In this document: positions 1 to 7,544 of the stretch, in pieces
How the letters are laid out: the number at the start of each line of letters is the position of its first letter
How positions within the stretch are numbered: position 1 is the first letter of the stretch
Assembly: GCA_046263195.1 (NCBI GenBank)
Contig: JBHELG010000135.1
Coordinates: 1 to 32,758 of the forward strand
Reading direction: 5' to 3'
DNA length: 32,758 bases
Source: JBHELG01 sp046263195
GTDB taxonomy: Bacteria > Actinomycetota > Nitriliruptoria > Nitriliruptorales > JAHWKO01
Notes under the pieces: generated by a model
What the model was told of the DNA's origin: nothing
Databases searched by the model: none
Seen by the model: the letters and a program-made list of their open reading frames with translations, nothing else
Position numbers and translations under genes: made by a program

Positions 1-1
1 C

Positions 2-2734
2 ATCGACTGCGTCTGGTGGGCTCTGAAGCGGCTGTGGGACGACGGCCTCATCTTTGAAGACCACCGGGTAACCCCCTACTGCGCCCGCTGCGGAACAGCG
101 CTCTCCGACGCGGAGGTTGCGCTCGGCTACCGTCAGGTCGAGGACCCGAGCGTCTACGTCCGCTTCCCCCTGCTCGACGGCCCGCTCTCGGAGCGGCAGG
201 AGCGGGTCAGCCTGCTCGTATGGACGACGACGCCATGGACGCTGCCGAGCAACGTCGCCGTGGCCGCCGGCCACGGCATCGACTATGTCCTCGTCCGCCC
301 CACTCCGGAAGCCGACGAACTCCTCGTCGTGGCACAGCAACGGCTCCTCCCTGTGCTCAGCGAGGACGCCGAAGTCGTCGCGCACATCACGGCGAGCGAC
401 CTCATCGGCGCCCACTACCAGGCCCCGTTCGAACTCGTGTCAGTCGAAGGTGATTACCGCTACGTCACCGTCGGGGACTTCGTCACGACCGCGGAGGGCA
501 CCGGGCTCGTCCACATCGCCCCAGCGTTCGGTGCTGATGACATGGAAGTCGGCCGCCGCGAAGGGCTGCCGGTCGTCAATCCCGTCGATCTGGAGGGCAG
601 GTTCACGACCGGCCCCTGGGACGGGACTTTCGTGAAGGACGCCGACACGTCCATCATCGCGGCCATGCAGGACGCGGGCCTCGTGGTCAAAGCAGGCACG
701 TACGAGCATACCTACCCCTTCTGCTGGCGCTGCCGTACCCCTCTCATCTACTACGCCAAACTCTCGTGGTACATCCGCACGACCGCCCGCCGTGACGAGC
801 TGCTCGCTGCCAACGCGAAGGTCGACTGGCATCCTGAACACATCCGCGAGGGCCGCTTCGGCAACTGGCTCGAAAACAACGTCGACTGGGCCCTTTCCCG
901 CGATCGCTACTGGGGCACCCCTTTGCCCTTCTGGCGCTGTCCCGCCGGGCATGTGACCGTCGTCGCCTCACGCACCGAGCTTGGGCTGTTGGCTGGCTAC
1001 GACCTGTCCGAACTCGACCCGCACCGGCCCTACGTGGATGCGATCACGTTTGTATGTCCCTTCGGACGCGACTCGGAGGGGCCGAGGTGTGACCTTCAGG
1101 CGCATCGGGTGAGCGAGGTCGCTGACGCGTGGTTCGACTCGGGAGCGATGCCGTTCGCCCAGTTCGGCTACCCGCATCAGGGTCAGCGAGAGTTTTCGCT
1201 CCGCTTCCCGGCGGACTTCATCTGCGAGGCGATCGACCAGACCCGCGGCTGGTTCTACACGCTGCTGGCCGAGTCGACGCTGCTGTTCGGGGAGCCCTCA
1301 TACCGCACCGTCCTGTGTCTCGGCCACATCGTCGACGAGCAGGGCCGAAAGATGTCGAAGTCCCTCGGCAACGTGCTGGATCCCTGGGAACTGCTCGATC
1401 GCAGCGGTGCCGACGCGATGCGCTGGCTCATGCTCACCGAGGGGTCGCCGTGGCTGAACAGACGGGTCGGCCCCCATCTGCTCGACGACATCGTCCGCCG
1501 CTTTCTCCTCACGCTCTGGAACACGCACTACTTCTTCACGACGTACGCGAACATCGACGGCTACCGACTCGACACCAACCCCCCCGCGGTGTCGGAACGT
1601 CACGTCATGGACCGCTGGGTGCTCGCCGAGTTGGCCGACGCCAGCGACGACGTCGACCGCTCCCTCGAGCGCTACGACATGACGGCTGCCGGGCGGCGCA
1701 TCGAGCGTTTCGTCGACGACCTGTCGAACTGGTACGTGCGCCGCGCGCGTCGTCGCTTCTGGAAGGCCGTCAGCGAGGACCCGGTGGACAAGGCGGCCGC
1801 ATACACCACACTCCACACCTGTCTCGCGACCCTCTCCCAGCTCCTCGCGCCCTTCACTCCCTTCGTTTCCGACCACATCTGGGAGGACCTTGTCGTCTCT
1901 CAGGACCCGGGGGCGCCAGTCTCCGTCCACCTCACCGACTTCCCCACCCCACCGCTGGAGTGGCGGGAGGAGGGCCTGAGGGAGGCCATGACGGCCGCCC
2001 GCCGGGTCGTCGAGCTTGGTCGCCAGGCCCGGAGCTCCTCGGGGGTCAAGATCCGTCAGCCCCTTCCCCGCGCACTTGTCGCCGTCCCCGAGCACGAGCG
2101 TGACGGCCTCGTGGCCCTACTCGACGAGATCGCCGACGAGCTGAACGTGAAAAGCGTGGAGCTGACCGACCACACGAGTGACCTCGTCGAGCGCTCGCTG
2201 CGGCCGAACTTCCGCGCGCTCGGACCCGCGTTCGGCCAGCTGGCGCCAACCGTTGCCGACGCGCTCCGTTCGCTGTCACCCGATCAGGCCGCCGCGGTGG
2301 CGGATGAACTGCAGGAAGGTTCTGCGACAGTGGAGGGGAGCGGACGGAGCTTCGTCCTCACCCCCGACATGGTCGAGGTCGTCGAGACGCCCCGCACCGG
2401 ATGGATGCTCGCGCGTGAGGGGAGCCGGTCCTTCGCCCTGGATGTGGAGATCCCCGAAGAGCTGCGGATCGAAGGCCACGCGCGGGAGCTCATCCGGGCG
2501 ATCAACGAGCGCCGCAAGGAGCTGGGCCTCGAGCTCGATGCGCGTATCGTCCTCCACCTCGACATCGAGCCGTCGGCGCTCTACGAGCGCCTGTCAGCAG
2601 CGGGATGGTTCGAGCTGCTGGCCCACGAGGTGCTCGCAACCGAGGTTCGTCGCGCTCGACTTCCTGATGCGGTCCAATTTCGGCTCGACGACGAGTCGGT
2701 CGCCTCGCTCTCGCTCGAAACCGCCCGGTGGTGA
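2..2734 (+). CDS. ileS: Isoleucyl-tRNA synthetase, 5'-truncated by window edge
   Basis: Class I aminoacyl-tRNA synthetase that charges tRNA-Ile in the cytoplasm. About 910 C-terminal residues are present; the N-terminus with the HIGH motif lies left of the window. Reading from base 2 gives a continuous frame: a CARCGTALS metal-binding segment, the CP1 editing domain (WTTTPWTLPSN, then HIAPAFGADD), the catalytic stretch with NNVDWALSRDRYWGTPLP, DAWFDSGAMPFAQ and DQTRGWFYTLLAES, and the KMSKS loop at 1349-1363 (KMSKSLGN). A long anticodon-binding domain follows and the gene ends with TGA at 2732-2734. The overall pattern fits the large type-2 IleRS found in many actinobacteria. It lies on the opposite strand to divIVA, unlike the usual divIVA-ileS arrangement. 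Identification is very secure. Confidence 0.98.
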   Translation: MDCVWWALKRLWDDGLIFEDHRVTPYCARCGTALSDAEVALGYRQVEDPSVYVRFPLLDGPLSERQERVSLLVWTTTPWTLPSNVAVAAGHGIDYVLVRPTPEADELLVVAQQRLLPVLSEDAEVVAHITASDLIGAHYQAPFELVSVEGDYRYVTVGDFVTTAEGTGLVHIAPAFGADDMEVGRREGLPVVNPVDLEGRFTTGPWDGTFVKDADTSIIAAMQDAGLVVKAGTYEHTYPFCWRCRTPLIYYAKLSWYIRTTARRDELLAANAKVDWHPEHIREGRFGNWLENNVDWALSRDRYWGTPLPFWRCPAGHVTVVASRTELGLLAGYDLSELDPHRPYVDAITFVCPFGRDSEGPRCDLQAHRVSEVADAWFDSGAMPFAQFGYPHQGQREFSLRFPADFICEAIDQTRGWFYTLLAESTLLFGEPSYRTVLCLGHIVDEQGRKMSKSLGNVLDPWELLDRSGADAMRWLMLTEGSPWLNRRVGPHLLDDIVRRFLLTLWNTHYFFTTYANIDGYRLDTNPPAVSERHVMDRWVLAELADASDDVDRSLERYDMTAAGRRIERFVDDLSNWYVRRARRRFWKAVSEDPVDKAAAYTTLHTCLATLSQLLAPFTPFVSDHIWEDLVVSQDPGAPVSVHLTDFPTPPLEWREEGLREAMTAARRVVELGRQARSSSGVKIRQPLPRALVAVPEHERDGLVALLDEIADELNVKSVELTDHTSDLVERSLRPNFRALGPAFGQLAPTVADALRSLSPDQAAAVADELQEGSATVEGSGRSFVLTPDMVEVVETPRTGWMLAREGSRSFALDVEIPEELRIEGHARELIRAINERRKELGLELDARIVLHLDIEPSALYERLSAAGWFELLAHEVLATEVRRARLPDAVQFRLDDESVASLSLETARW

Positions 2735-3543
2735 GCATCACACGTGCCCGCATCGGTCGTGGTCACCGTCACATGCGGTCCGGGCAGGCCAGGGATCGCT
2801 TCGTCTCCGAGGCGGCCAGCGTCGAGCCACCCCCTTTCAGCTGCCGCCTCGCGGCCGTCGGGCTCGCGGTCGTCTCCGCCACCCTGATCGGGCTCGTGCG
2901 CCACCTTCGTTTTCAGGCACAAGTTCGGGCTGGCAGCCTGCCACCGGTTCATGCCGCAACCCGCACACTGCCACCCCCCCAAGAGGGCCGCCTCGCGCGG
3001 GCCCTCGCCAACTGGGTGCCCGCCCCGCCCGCCGGTTGGATCTCGCGGTGGATCGCCGCGGTGTGGGCCAGTCCGGCAACCCTGCTCGGGGCTGTGCTCG
3101 GCGTCACGACCGGCGGCGTCTGGCGGCGCAGCGACGAGCATCGATTCTGGCTGGTGGAAGGCGGTGAACGGGGGGCCGCACGATTGCTGCGCTGGTTGGG
3201 GTTCGAGGCCAGCGCAGTCGGCCAGGTGGTGGTGAGCCGCACCCGTCCGATCTCGCCGGTCCTGGCGGCTCACGAGGCGGTCCACGTCCGCCAGGCCGAA
3301 CGGCTCGGGGTCCTTCTCGCCCCTATCTACCTCTGGTTCTGGGCCCGCCGGGGATACCGCGACCATCCGCTGGAACGGGCCGCTCGACGTGATGCCGCCC
3401 GGGCCCTACTGGGGCGCCAGGAGGAAGTCCGCGATCGCCCGGGCGTCCTCTTCGGTGACGTCGAGGTCAGGCATGGCGGTGCCGGGCGCGACCTCCTGGG
3501 GATGCATGATCCAGCGCACGAGGTCCTCCGGGGTGTTCGGTAG
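2728..3543 (+). CDS. Small HExxH (zincin-like) protein of unknown function
   Basis: Not assigned to a named family. The convincing part is roughly 3060-3410. It encodes a short hydrophobic stretch (ASPATLLGAVLGV), GGVWRRSDEHRFWLVEGG, then AAHEAVHVRQAERLG with an HEAVH zinc-binding signature (His codons at 3271 and 3283), and PIYLWFWARRGYRDHPLERAAR. Similar short actinobacterial proteins with an HELVHVRQ-type motif and a terminal HPLERAAR-type segment are known to me only as hypothetical proteins. The longest frame starts at GTG 2728, overlapping the ileS stop. ATG 2773 and GTG 3016 or 3061 are alternatives, and no start has a good ribosome binding site. The last 138 nt run antisense through the cytochrome c gene, so the C-terminal tail may be unselected sequence. 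No catalytic role has been shown for this motif here. Confidence 0.6.
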   Translation: MVSITRARIGRGHRHMRSGQARDRFVSEAASVEPPPFSCRLAAVGLAVVSATLIGLVRHLRFQAQVRAGSLPPVHAATRTLPPPQEGRLARALANWVPAPPAGWISRWIAAVWASPATLLGAVLGVTTGGVWRRSDEHRFWLVEGGERGAARLLRWLGFEASAVGQVVVSRTRPISPVLAAHEAVHVRQAERLGVLLAPIYLWFWARRGYRDHPLERAARRDAARALLGRQEEVRDRPGVLFGDVEVRHGGAGRDLLGMHDPAHEVLRGVR

Positions 3544-3786
3544 CTGACCAGCGATGTAGGGCCGCTCATAGAACCGTGTGAGTGGCGGCCCAACGAGTCC
3601 GTCGGCGCCACGGATGCCCGGGATGGTGTGGCAGGAACCGCAACCGTACGTGTCGATGGCTACCTGAGCTACGTGTTGCACCTCTCGCTTCGACGACGGC
3701 TGGCCGCCACAAGCAGCGCCGGCGGCAAGGACGATCCCAGCCAGGACAACCTTCGCCCCCCGACCGGTCCGTGACGCCCGCCCCAT
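3406..3786 (-). CDS. Monohaem c-type cytochrome, membrane-anchored or exported
   Basis: Class I cytochrome c, presumably an electron carrier on the outer face of the membrane. The 126-residue product has a basic N-terminus and a hydrophobic segment (VVLAGIVLAAGAACGG) that could be a signal peptide or lipoprotein signal; the residues before the Cys are a weak lipobox match. A CGSCH haem-binding motif follows at about residue 52, then PPLTRFYERPYIAGQLPN and LVRWIMHPQEVAPGTAMPDL. The Met of TAMPDL is the expected distal haem ligand. It ends in a typical helix (DVTEEDARAIADFLL). It starts at ATG 3784-3786 and is convergent with, and overlaps by 138 nt, the HExxH gene. The electron-transfer partner cannot be told from the neighbours. 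Confidence 0.9.
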   Translation of the reverse strand: MGRASRTGRGAKVVLAGIVLAAGAACGGQPSSKREVQHVAQVAIDTYGCGSCHTIPGIRGADGLVGPPLTRFYERPYIAGQLPNTPEDLVRWIMHPQEVAPGTAMPDLDVTEEDARAIADFLLAPQ

Positions 3787-4078
3787 GCCACAGCCCTTCG
3801 TTTTCCGACGCGTAGCCTCGCAGTGCCTCCACCCGATGCTGGCCCCGCGAACCCCTACGAACGTCCGTCTCCGTTGTCGCTCGGACTGTCGCTCTCACGG
3901 CGGTCGGCCGGGTGCGCTCGATCCTGGTGGAGAAAACTCCGCGTGCGGCGCCCTCTTCTAGCATGATGCTGCCGGGGAGGCCAAGCGGCAACAGGAGACA
4001 CAGGGTCTGGCTGCCTGAGCCCTGTCGGAGGCGGACGGTGGCCGTGACCCAGCGGGTGACGACGAGGAGGGAAGAACC

Positions 4079-4321
4079 ATGGCAACGGGTACCTGCGCCA
4101 CATGTGGCAATGAGTATGACAAGGCGTTCGAAGTGACCGGCCCTGACGGAGCCCACCACATTTTCGACAGCATCGAGTGTGCGGCCCAGGTACTCGCCCC
4201 TACCTGTGATCATTGCGGGTGTCGGATACTCGGCCACGGTCTCGAAGCCGAGGACCGCATCTTCTGCTGCGCGCACTGTGCCTCGCAGGAAGGGGTGGAC
4301 GGGCTGGCTGACCGAGCCTGA
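4079..4321 (+). CDS. Small Cys-rich zinc-finger-like protein
   Basis: An 80-residue cytoplasmic protein with ordered metal-binding pairs: CATC (residues 6-9), a single Cys-Ala in SIECAA, CDHC with a following GC (CDHCGCR), and CCAHC. This looks like a double treble-clef or metallothionein-like small protein. Resemblance to the prokaryotic metallothionein/TRASH group is by Cys pattern only, so the function (zinc buffering or zinc-dependent binding) is inferred. The start ATG 4079 has a good upstream Shine-Dalgarno sequence (GAGGAGGG, about 7 nt before). Base composition matches its surroundings. It sits alone between the divergent cytochrome gene and a DUF2188 gene, with 179 nt to the latter. 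Confidence 0.75.
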   Translation: MATGTCATCGNEYDKAFEVTGPDGAHHIFDSIECAAQVLAPTCDHCGCRILGHGLEAEDRIFCCAHCASQEGVDGLADRA

Positions 4322-4367
4322 GCAGGCGATGACCGCGGGCTCGGGCATCAGAAGACCGCTCTCACCC

Positions 4368-4384
4368 GGCCGGCCGAGCCGGCC
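4368..4384. terminator. GC-rich hairpin after the Cys-rich protein gene
   Basis: Perfect 7-bp inverted repeat GGCCGGC / GCCGGCC with a CGA loop, 47 nt after the stop of the Cys-rich protein gene. No T-run follows on either strand, so a terminator role is only a guess. The rest of 4322-4500 shows nothing else recognisable. Confidence 0.25.
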
Positions 4385-4500
4385 AGACTGTGCCCGGGAG
4401 ACGTAGGCCCCGGTCGGACAGCTCCGCTTGAAGCAGCAGGCTTCGGCCGGAGAGAACGAATGGACCAGGCAGAGAGCACGACAAGCGATCGAGGACGCCC

Positions 4501-4761
4501 ATGAGTGGGGCCGGCAAGATCCACGTGCGGGAACGCGAGGGACGCTGGGTGGTGGAGCAGGAGGGGCGTAGCGAGCCGGTCTCAGAGCACGTTCTTCAAG
4601 CGGAGGCCATCGAGGCTGGACGCGAGCTTGCGGCGCGGGAGGGAGTGGAGTTCCTGCTTCACGGCGCCGGCGACTGGAGGGTGACGGCTCGGGAGTCGGC
4701 GAATCCGACGCCGGCCGCCCAAGCCAAGTCCGCGGACACCGACGACCACCCGGACGCGTGA
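4501..4761 (+). CDS. DUF2188 domain protein
   Basis: An 86-residue protein. Residues 5-65 match the DUF2188 layout: a leading strand (IHVREREGRWVVEQEG), a Ser/Val segment, the helix LQAEAIEAGRELAAREGVE, then FLLHGAGDWRVTAR, where the family usually has an LVIHGRDGRIR-like strand. The tail is Ala/Asp-rich and probably disordered. DUF2188 proteins are small, cytoplasmic and of unknown biochemical function. The start ATG 4501 is preceded by GAGGA at a suitable distance. A stem-loop lies about 70 nt downstream. Confidence 0.85.
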   Translation: MSGAGKIHVREREGRWVVEQEGRSEPVSEHVLQAEAIEAGRELAAREGVEFLLHGAGDWRVTARESANPTPAAQAKSADTDDHPDA

Positions 4762-4831
4762 CGATCCCGGCATGAGAAGGGCGGGGGGCGGCCACGAACG
4801 ATCCTCCCGCTGAGGGATCTTTCTCCGACAC

Positions 4832-4861
4832 TCGAGCCGCTACCCGGCAGTAGCGGCTCGA
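4832..4861. terminator. Stem-loop downstream of the DUF2188 gene
   Basis: A 12-bp perfect inverted repeat: 4832-4843 pairs with 4850-4861, with arms containing CGAGCCGCTAC / GTAGCGGCTCG and a 6-nt loop CCGGCA. It lies 71 nt after the DUF2188 stop and 187 nt before the L,D-transpeptidase. There is no U-run, as is common for terminators in high-GC actinobacteria, so it could be a terminator or a leader structure. A second small dyad, GTTGC-GGC-GCAAC, lies at 4911-4923. The remainder of 4762-5047 shows no clear promoter. Confidence 0.45.
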
Positions 4862-5047
4862 CCTGTCCGTTGTCGCCGGTTTGTCAGCTGTGGGCCACCC
4901 CTGCTTGCATGTTGCGGCGCAACCTTCTCGCACCTGGAAGATCCCGTCGGCGCCACTCGCGTGAAGACTTGCCCCTCTGGTGCGCGGGTGCGCGACGGGA
5001 CGAGAAGACGTTGACCCGCTGCCTGCTGGAACTCCACACTGGAGAGA

Positions 5048-6235
5048 GTGATTCGTATTCGAACCAGGTCGACGAGCGACTCGTCGTGGGGTGCCGCCCC
5101 TGCTGGACCCCGTGCCGATGTTGCGGTTGAAGATGAAGACCGGGGGCACACCCTTGTCGACTCGCGACCACAGCCTGCCGCTGGACGCGCACGGCGCTGG
5201 GGACGACTCGCGGCGCTTGCCGTGCTCGCGTTCTGCCTGCTTGCCGTAGGCGCGGTGACGATCTTCACCATCGACCTGCAGCGCTTCCGAAAGGCCCAGG
5301 TCGGACTCCTGCTGCCCGGAGCCCTGATCGAAGGCGTGGACGTCGGGCGCATGAGGCGAGATGAGGCGGTGGCCGCCGTCGAAGCCGTCCTGGCCCCGAC
5401 GCTCGACCACAGCGTCACCATCACAGCGGGTTCCGAGACGTGGCGTACGAGTCTTCGAGAGCTGGGAGCGACGACGAACACGGTCCCAGTTGTGGATGAG
5501 GCGCTGGCGGCGTCAGAGCGGGTCGACTGGGCGACACTCGCGGCGCTGCGCTGGCAAGCACGCACGGTGCCCTATCGGGGAGACGTCACGATCAGCGAGC
5601 CTGCCGAGGCGGTGGACCGGCTCGTGGAGAAGATCGCGCACAGCGTCGACACTCCAGCCCGCGACGCGAAGCTGCGCTACGACCGGATGGGATTTTCCGT
5701 CCAGCCAGAGGCGGAAGGGCGCCGGGTAAACCGTGCCGAGACGGCGAAGCGGATCCTGGCGGCCGTGTCTGGTGGGCCCGCCATGGTGGAGGTGCCCGTC
5801 GACCGCCTGCAGCCGAAGGTCACGAAAGCAGCTTTTCGGCAGGTGCTGTTCTTGCGCCAGTGGGAGCACCGCCTGCAGTACTACGTCGACGGTCAGCTCA
5901 TCCGAAGCTACGTGGTCGCGACCGGCACAGGAAACTATCCCACCCCGACCGGGGTGTTCCGGGTGTCTGCCAAGCGGGTGAACCCGGTCTGGATCAACCC
6001 CGATCCTGGCGGTTGGGGACGCGATCTTCCACCTCGCATCGAACCTGGGCCAACCAACCCCCTGGGATTGCGGGCATTGAACTGGTCCGCCTCGGGGATC
6101 CGTTTCCATGGGACAGCGAACGTCGACTCCCTGGGGCGCGACGCTTCACACGGCTGCGTCCGACTCTCCAACCCCAATATCGTCGATCTTTTCGAACTCG
6201 TCAGCGTCGGTGCCACCATCATCTCCGTGGCATGA
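5048..6235 (+). CDS. L,D-transpeptidase (YkuD) with PG-binding-4-like domains
   Basis: Catalyses 3-3 cross-linking of peptidoglycan or attachment to it, outside the membrane. The 395-residue product has a cytoplasmic N-tail of about 50 residues, one transmembrane helix (LAALAVLAFCLLAVGAVTIF), two regions resembling the PG_binding_4/YoaR module (first PGALIEGVDVGRMRRDEAV, second around RLVEKIAHSVDTPARDAKL), and a C-terminal YkuD domain from about residue 275. The YkuD part keeps HGT in FHGTANVDS and the catalytic SHGCVRLSN motif. The start GTG 5048 has GGAGAG only 2 nt upstream, so the exact start is uncertain. The enzyme fits the neighbouring wall synthesis cluster functionally, but it is transcribed convergently to that cluster. 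Confidence 0.93.
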   Translation: MIRIRTRSTSDSSWGAAPAGPRADVAVEDEDRGHTLVDSRPQPAAGRARRWGRLAALAVLAFCLLAVGAVTIFTIDLQRFRKAQVGLLLPGALIEGVDVGRMRRDEAVAAVEAVLAPTLDHSVTITAGSETWRTSLRELGATTNTVPVVDEALAASERVDWATLAALRWQARTVPYRGDVTISEPAEAVDRLVEKIAHSVDTPARDAKLRYDRMGFSVQPEAEGRRVNRAETAKRILAAVSGGPAMVEVPVDRLQPKVTKAAFRQVLFLRQWEHRLQYYVDGQLIRSYVVATGTGNYPTPTGVFRVSAKRVNPVWINPDPGGWGRDLPPRIEPGPTNPLGLRALNWSASGIRFHGTANVDSLGRDASHGCVRLSNPNIVDLFELVSVGATIISVA

Positions 6236-6304
6236 CGGCTGACCCAAAACCCCCGCAGATACAGAGTTCGGGTGTGTCAAGTCGCTGTGCTGAAAGCCAG
6301 AAAC

Positions 6305-7420
6305 TCAGCGGTGAGCCTGCGCGAGGATCTCGCGCGCTGTCGTCTCACCGATCCCGCGGATGCTTGTCAACTGCTCGATGCTGGCCGCTCGAATCGCCTC
6401 GATGGAACCGAACTCCCGCAGTAGCGCCTCCTGCTTGGCTGGGCCGAGTCCTCTGATCTTGGCGAGCTCCGCCCGCGCAGCATCCTCCCTCGTAAGCCGG
6501 GCCGGCCGTTTCGAACTCTTCACGGACTCCGCACGCCCTGGCTGGCCCGGCACAGAAGTCGCGTCCGTGGCTTCTTTGGCTGGCGCCCGCCGTGCGGTCC
6601 CACGACCAGCGGCGGGGGCCATCGCCGCCTTTTTGCTCGTGGCCTTCTTCGTGGCCTTTGCAGCGCTCTTCTTCGCCCTCGTCCGCTCCCCCGCCCTCGC
6701 AGACGTCTTCTTGGCCCCGGTCGGGCTGGGAGTGCTCGTGGACGCCTGACTGGACGCTGCACCGGAGGTCGCATCCTCTGGTGATGGTCCTGCTGCAGGC
6801 GGGGTGGCAGTCGGCATTTCCTCGGTTCGTGCCGGCGCCGTTGACTCTGCCGCTGTCCGTTGCAGGTCGGTGCCCAGAGGTGACTTGGCCGTGCGCTTCG
6901 GCACGACCACAGGTCGGTCCGCAAGGAAATCCGGCACCGACTCGTCCTCCGAGGACTCTTCCGGGGCCTCCCTCTCCGAGCGTCCTGGCAAGACTTTCAG
7001 CCCCTCCGATGTCTCGCCGGCTTGCTCGGAGGGGGTTGTGACGCCTACGGCATCGCCCGTCGCGGGGGACACCCCGGTGGCCCCGGGTTGGGGAGACGCA
7101 CGCATGCCACTGGGAGGGCGGGAGAACCCCATGTCCTCCGTAACTGGCGATACCCCCAAGCCACCAGTAGCGGGGGTCACCCCCGTCCCCTCGGGGCTGC
7201 GGGAGAACCCGGTGGACGGAGTCGGGCCATAGCTCTCGTCGCTCGCTACCCGTGGCCGCGCCCCCCGCCGCTGAAGCACCCCGATGCCGAGGAAAACCAT
7301 CGCGGCGACGCACGACCCGATCGAGGCCCAGATCCACTCCAGCCCCGTATCGGTCTGGAACAGGCCGATGACCAGGGTCACCGCGGCGACGATGACGAGT
7401 ACAAAACTCAGGACGATCAC
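6305..7420 (-). CDS. Membrane protein with long disordered linker and C-terminal helix-hairpin-helix
   Basis: Function unknown. Two transmembrane helices occupy residues 2-21 and 29-49 (VIVLSFVLVIVAAVTLVIGL; WIWASIGSCVAAMVFLGIGVL). Then comes a Pro/Thr/Gly/Ser-rich linker with two imperfect 27-residue repeats (residues 70-96 and 97-123), an acidic patch, and a Lys/Ala-rich stretch (KKSAAKATKKATSKKAA type). The last 60 residues form tandem helix-hairpin-helix motifs (AKIRGLGPAKQEALLREFGS and LTSIRGIGETTAREILAQ), like the DNA-binding tail of UvrC. I place the start at GTG 7420 because GAAGGTGG lies just upstream; a further 20 residues are open above it. It is the last gene of the dcw strand, 124 nt after divIVA. 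A role tethering DNA to the membrane is inference. Confidence 0.8.
   Translation of the reverse strand: MIVLSFVLVIVAAVTLVIGLFQTDTGLEWIWASIGSCVAAMVFLGIGVLQRRGARPRVASDESYGPTPSTGFSRSPEGTGVTPATGGLGVSPVTEDMGFSRPPSGMRASPQPGATGVSPATGDAVGVTTPSEQAGETSEGLKVLPGRSEREAPEESSEDESVPDFLADRPVVVPKRTAKSPLGTDLQRTAAESTAPARTEEMPTATPPAAGPSPEDATSGAASSQASTSTPSPTGAKKTSARAGERTRAKKSAAKATKKATSKKAAMAPAAGRGTARRAPAKEATDATSVPGQPGRAESVKSSKRPARLTREDAARAELAKIRGLGPAKQEALLREFGSIEAIRAASIEQLTSIRGIGETTAREILAQAHR
7052..7213 (-). repeat. Two imperfect 27-codon repeats in the HhH protein linker
   Basis: Residues 70-96 and 97-123 align without gaps, sharing GFSR, a Pro-x-Gly, and GVSPxTxD at the end (about 14 of 27 identical). The coding strand is rich in GGGGACACCCC-like dyads. 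This is probably an old in-frame tandem duplication. Confidence 0.65.
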
Positions 7421-7544
7421 GCGTGTACCACCTTCAGAACAGACGCGCGACGAACGGTTGCCCGCCCGCCGCGCGGTCACTTTAGCGACGCCGGGAAACC
7501 CGCGCGAAAAGTTTGTGCAGAAACCGCGACACGACCCTTATTCG

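Noticed and set aside
2178..3167. Open plus-strand frame across the ileS end
   Set aside because: Out of frame with ileS, Arg/Ser-rich, no recognisable domain; ileS continues to 2734.
3566..5410. Open frame of 614 codons on the minus strand
   Set aside because: It runs antisense through the Cys-rich, DUF2188 and L,D-transpeptidase genes, has a low-complexity Arg/Ser/Pro composition and shows no domain.
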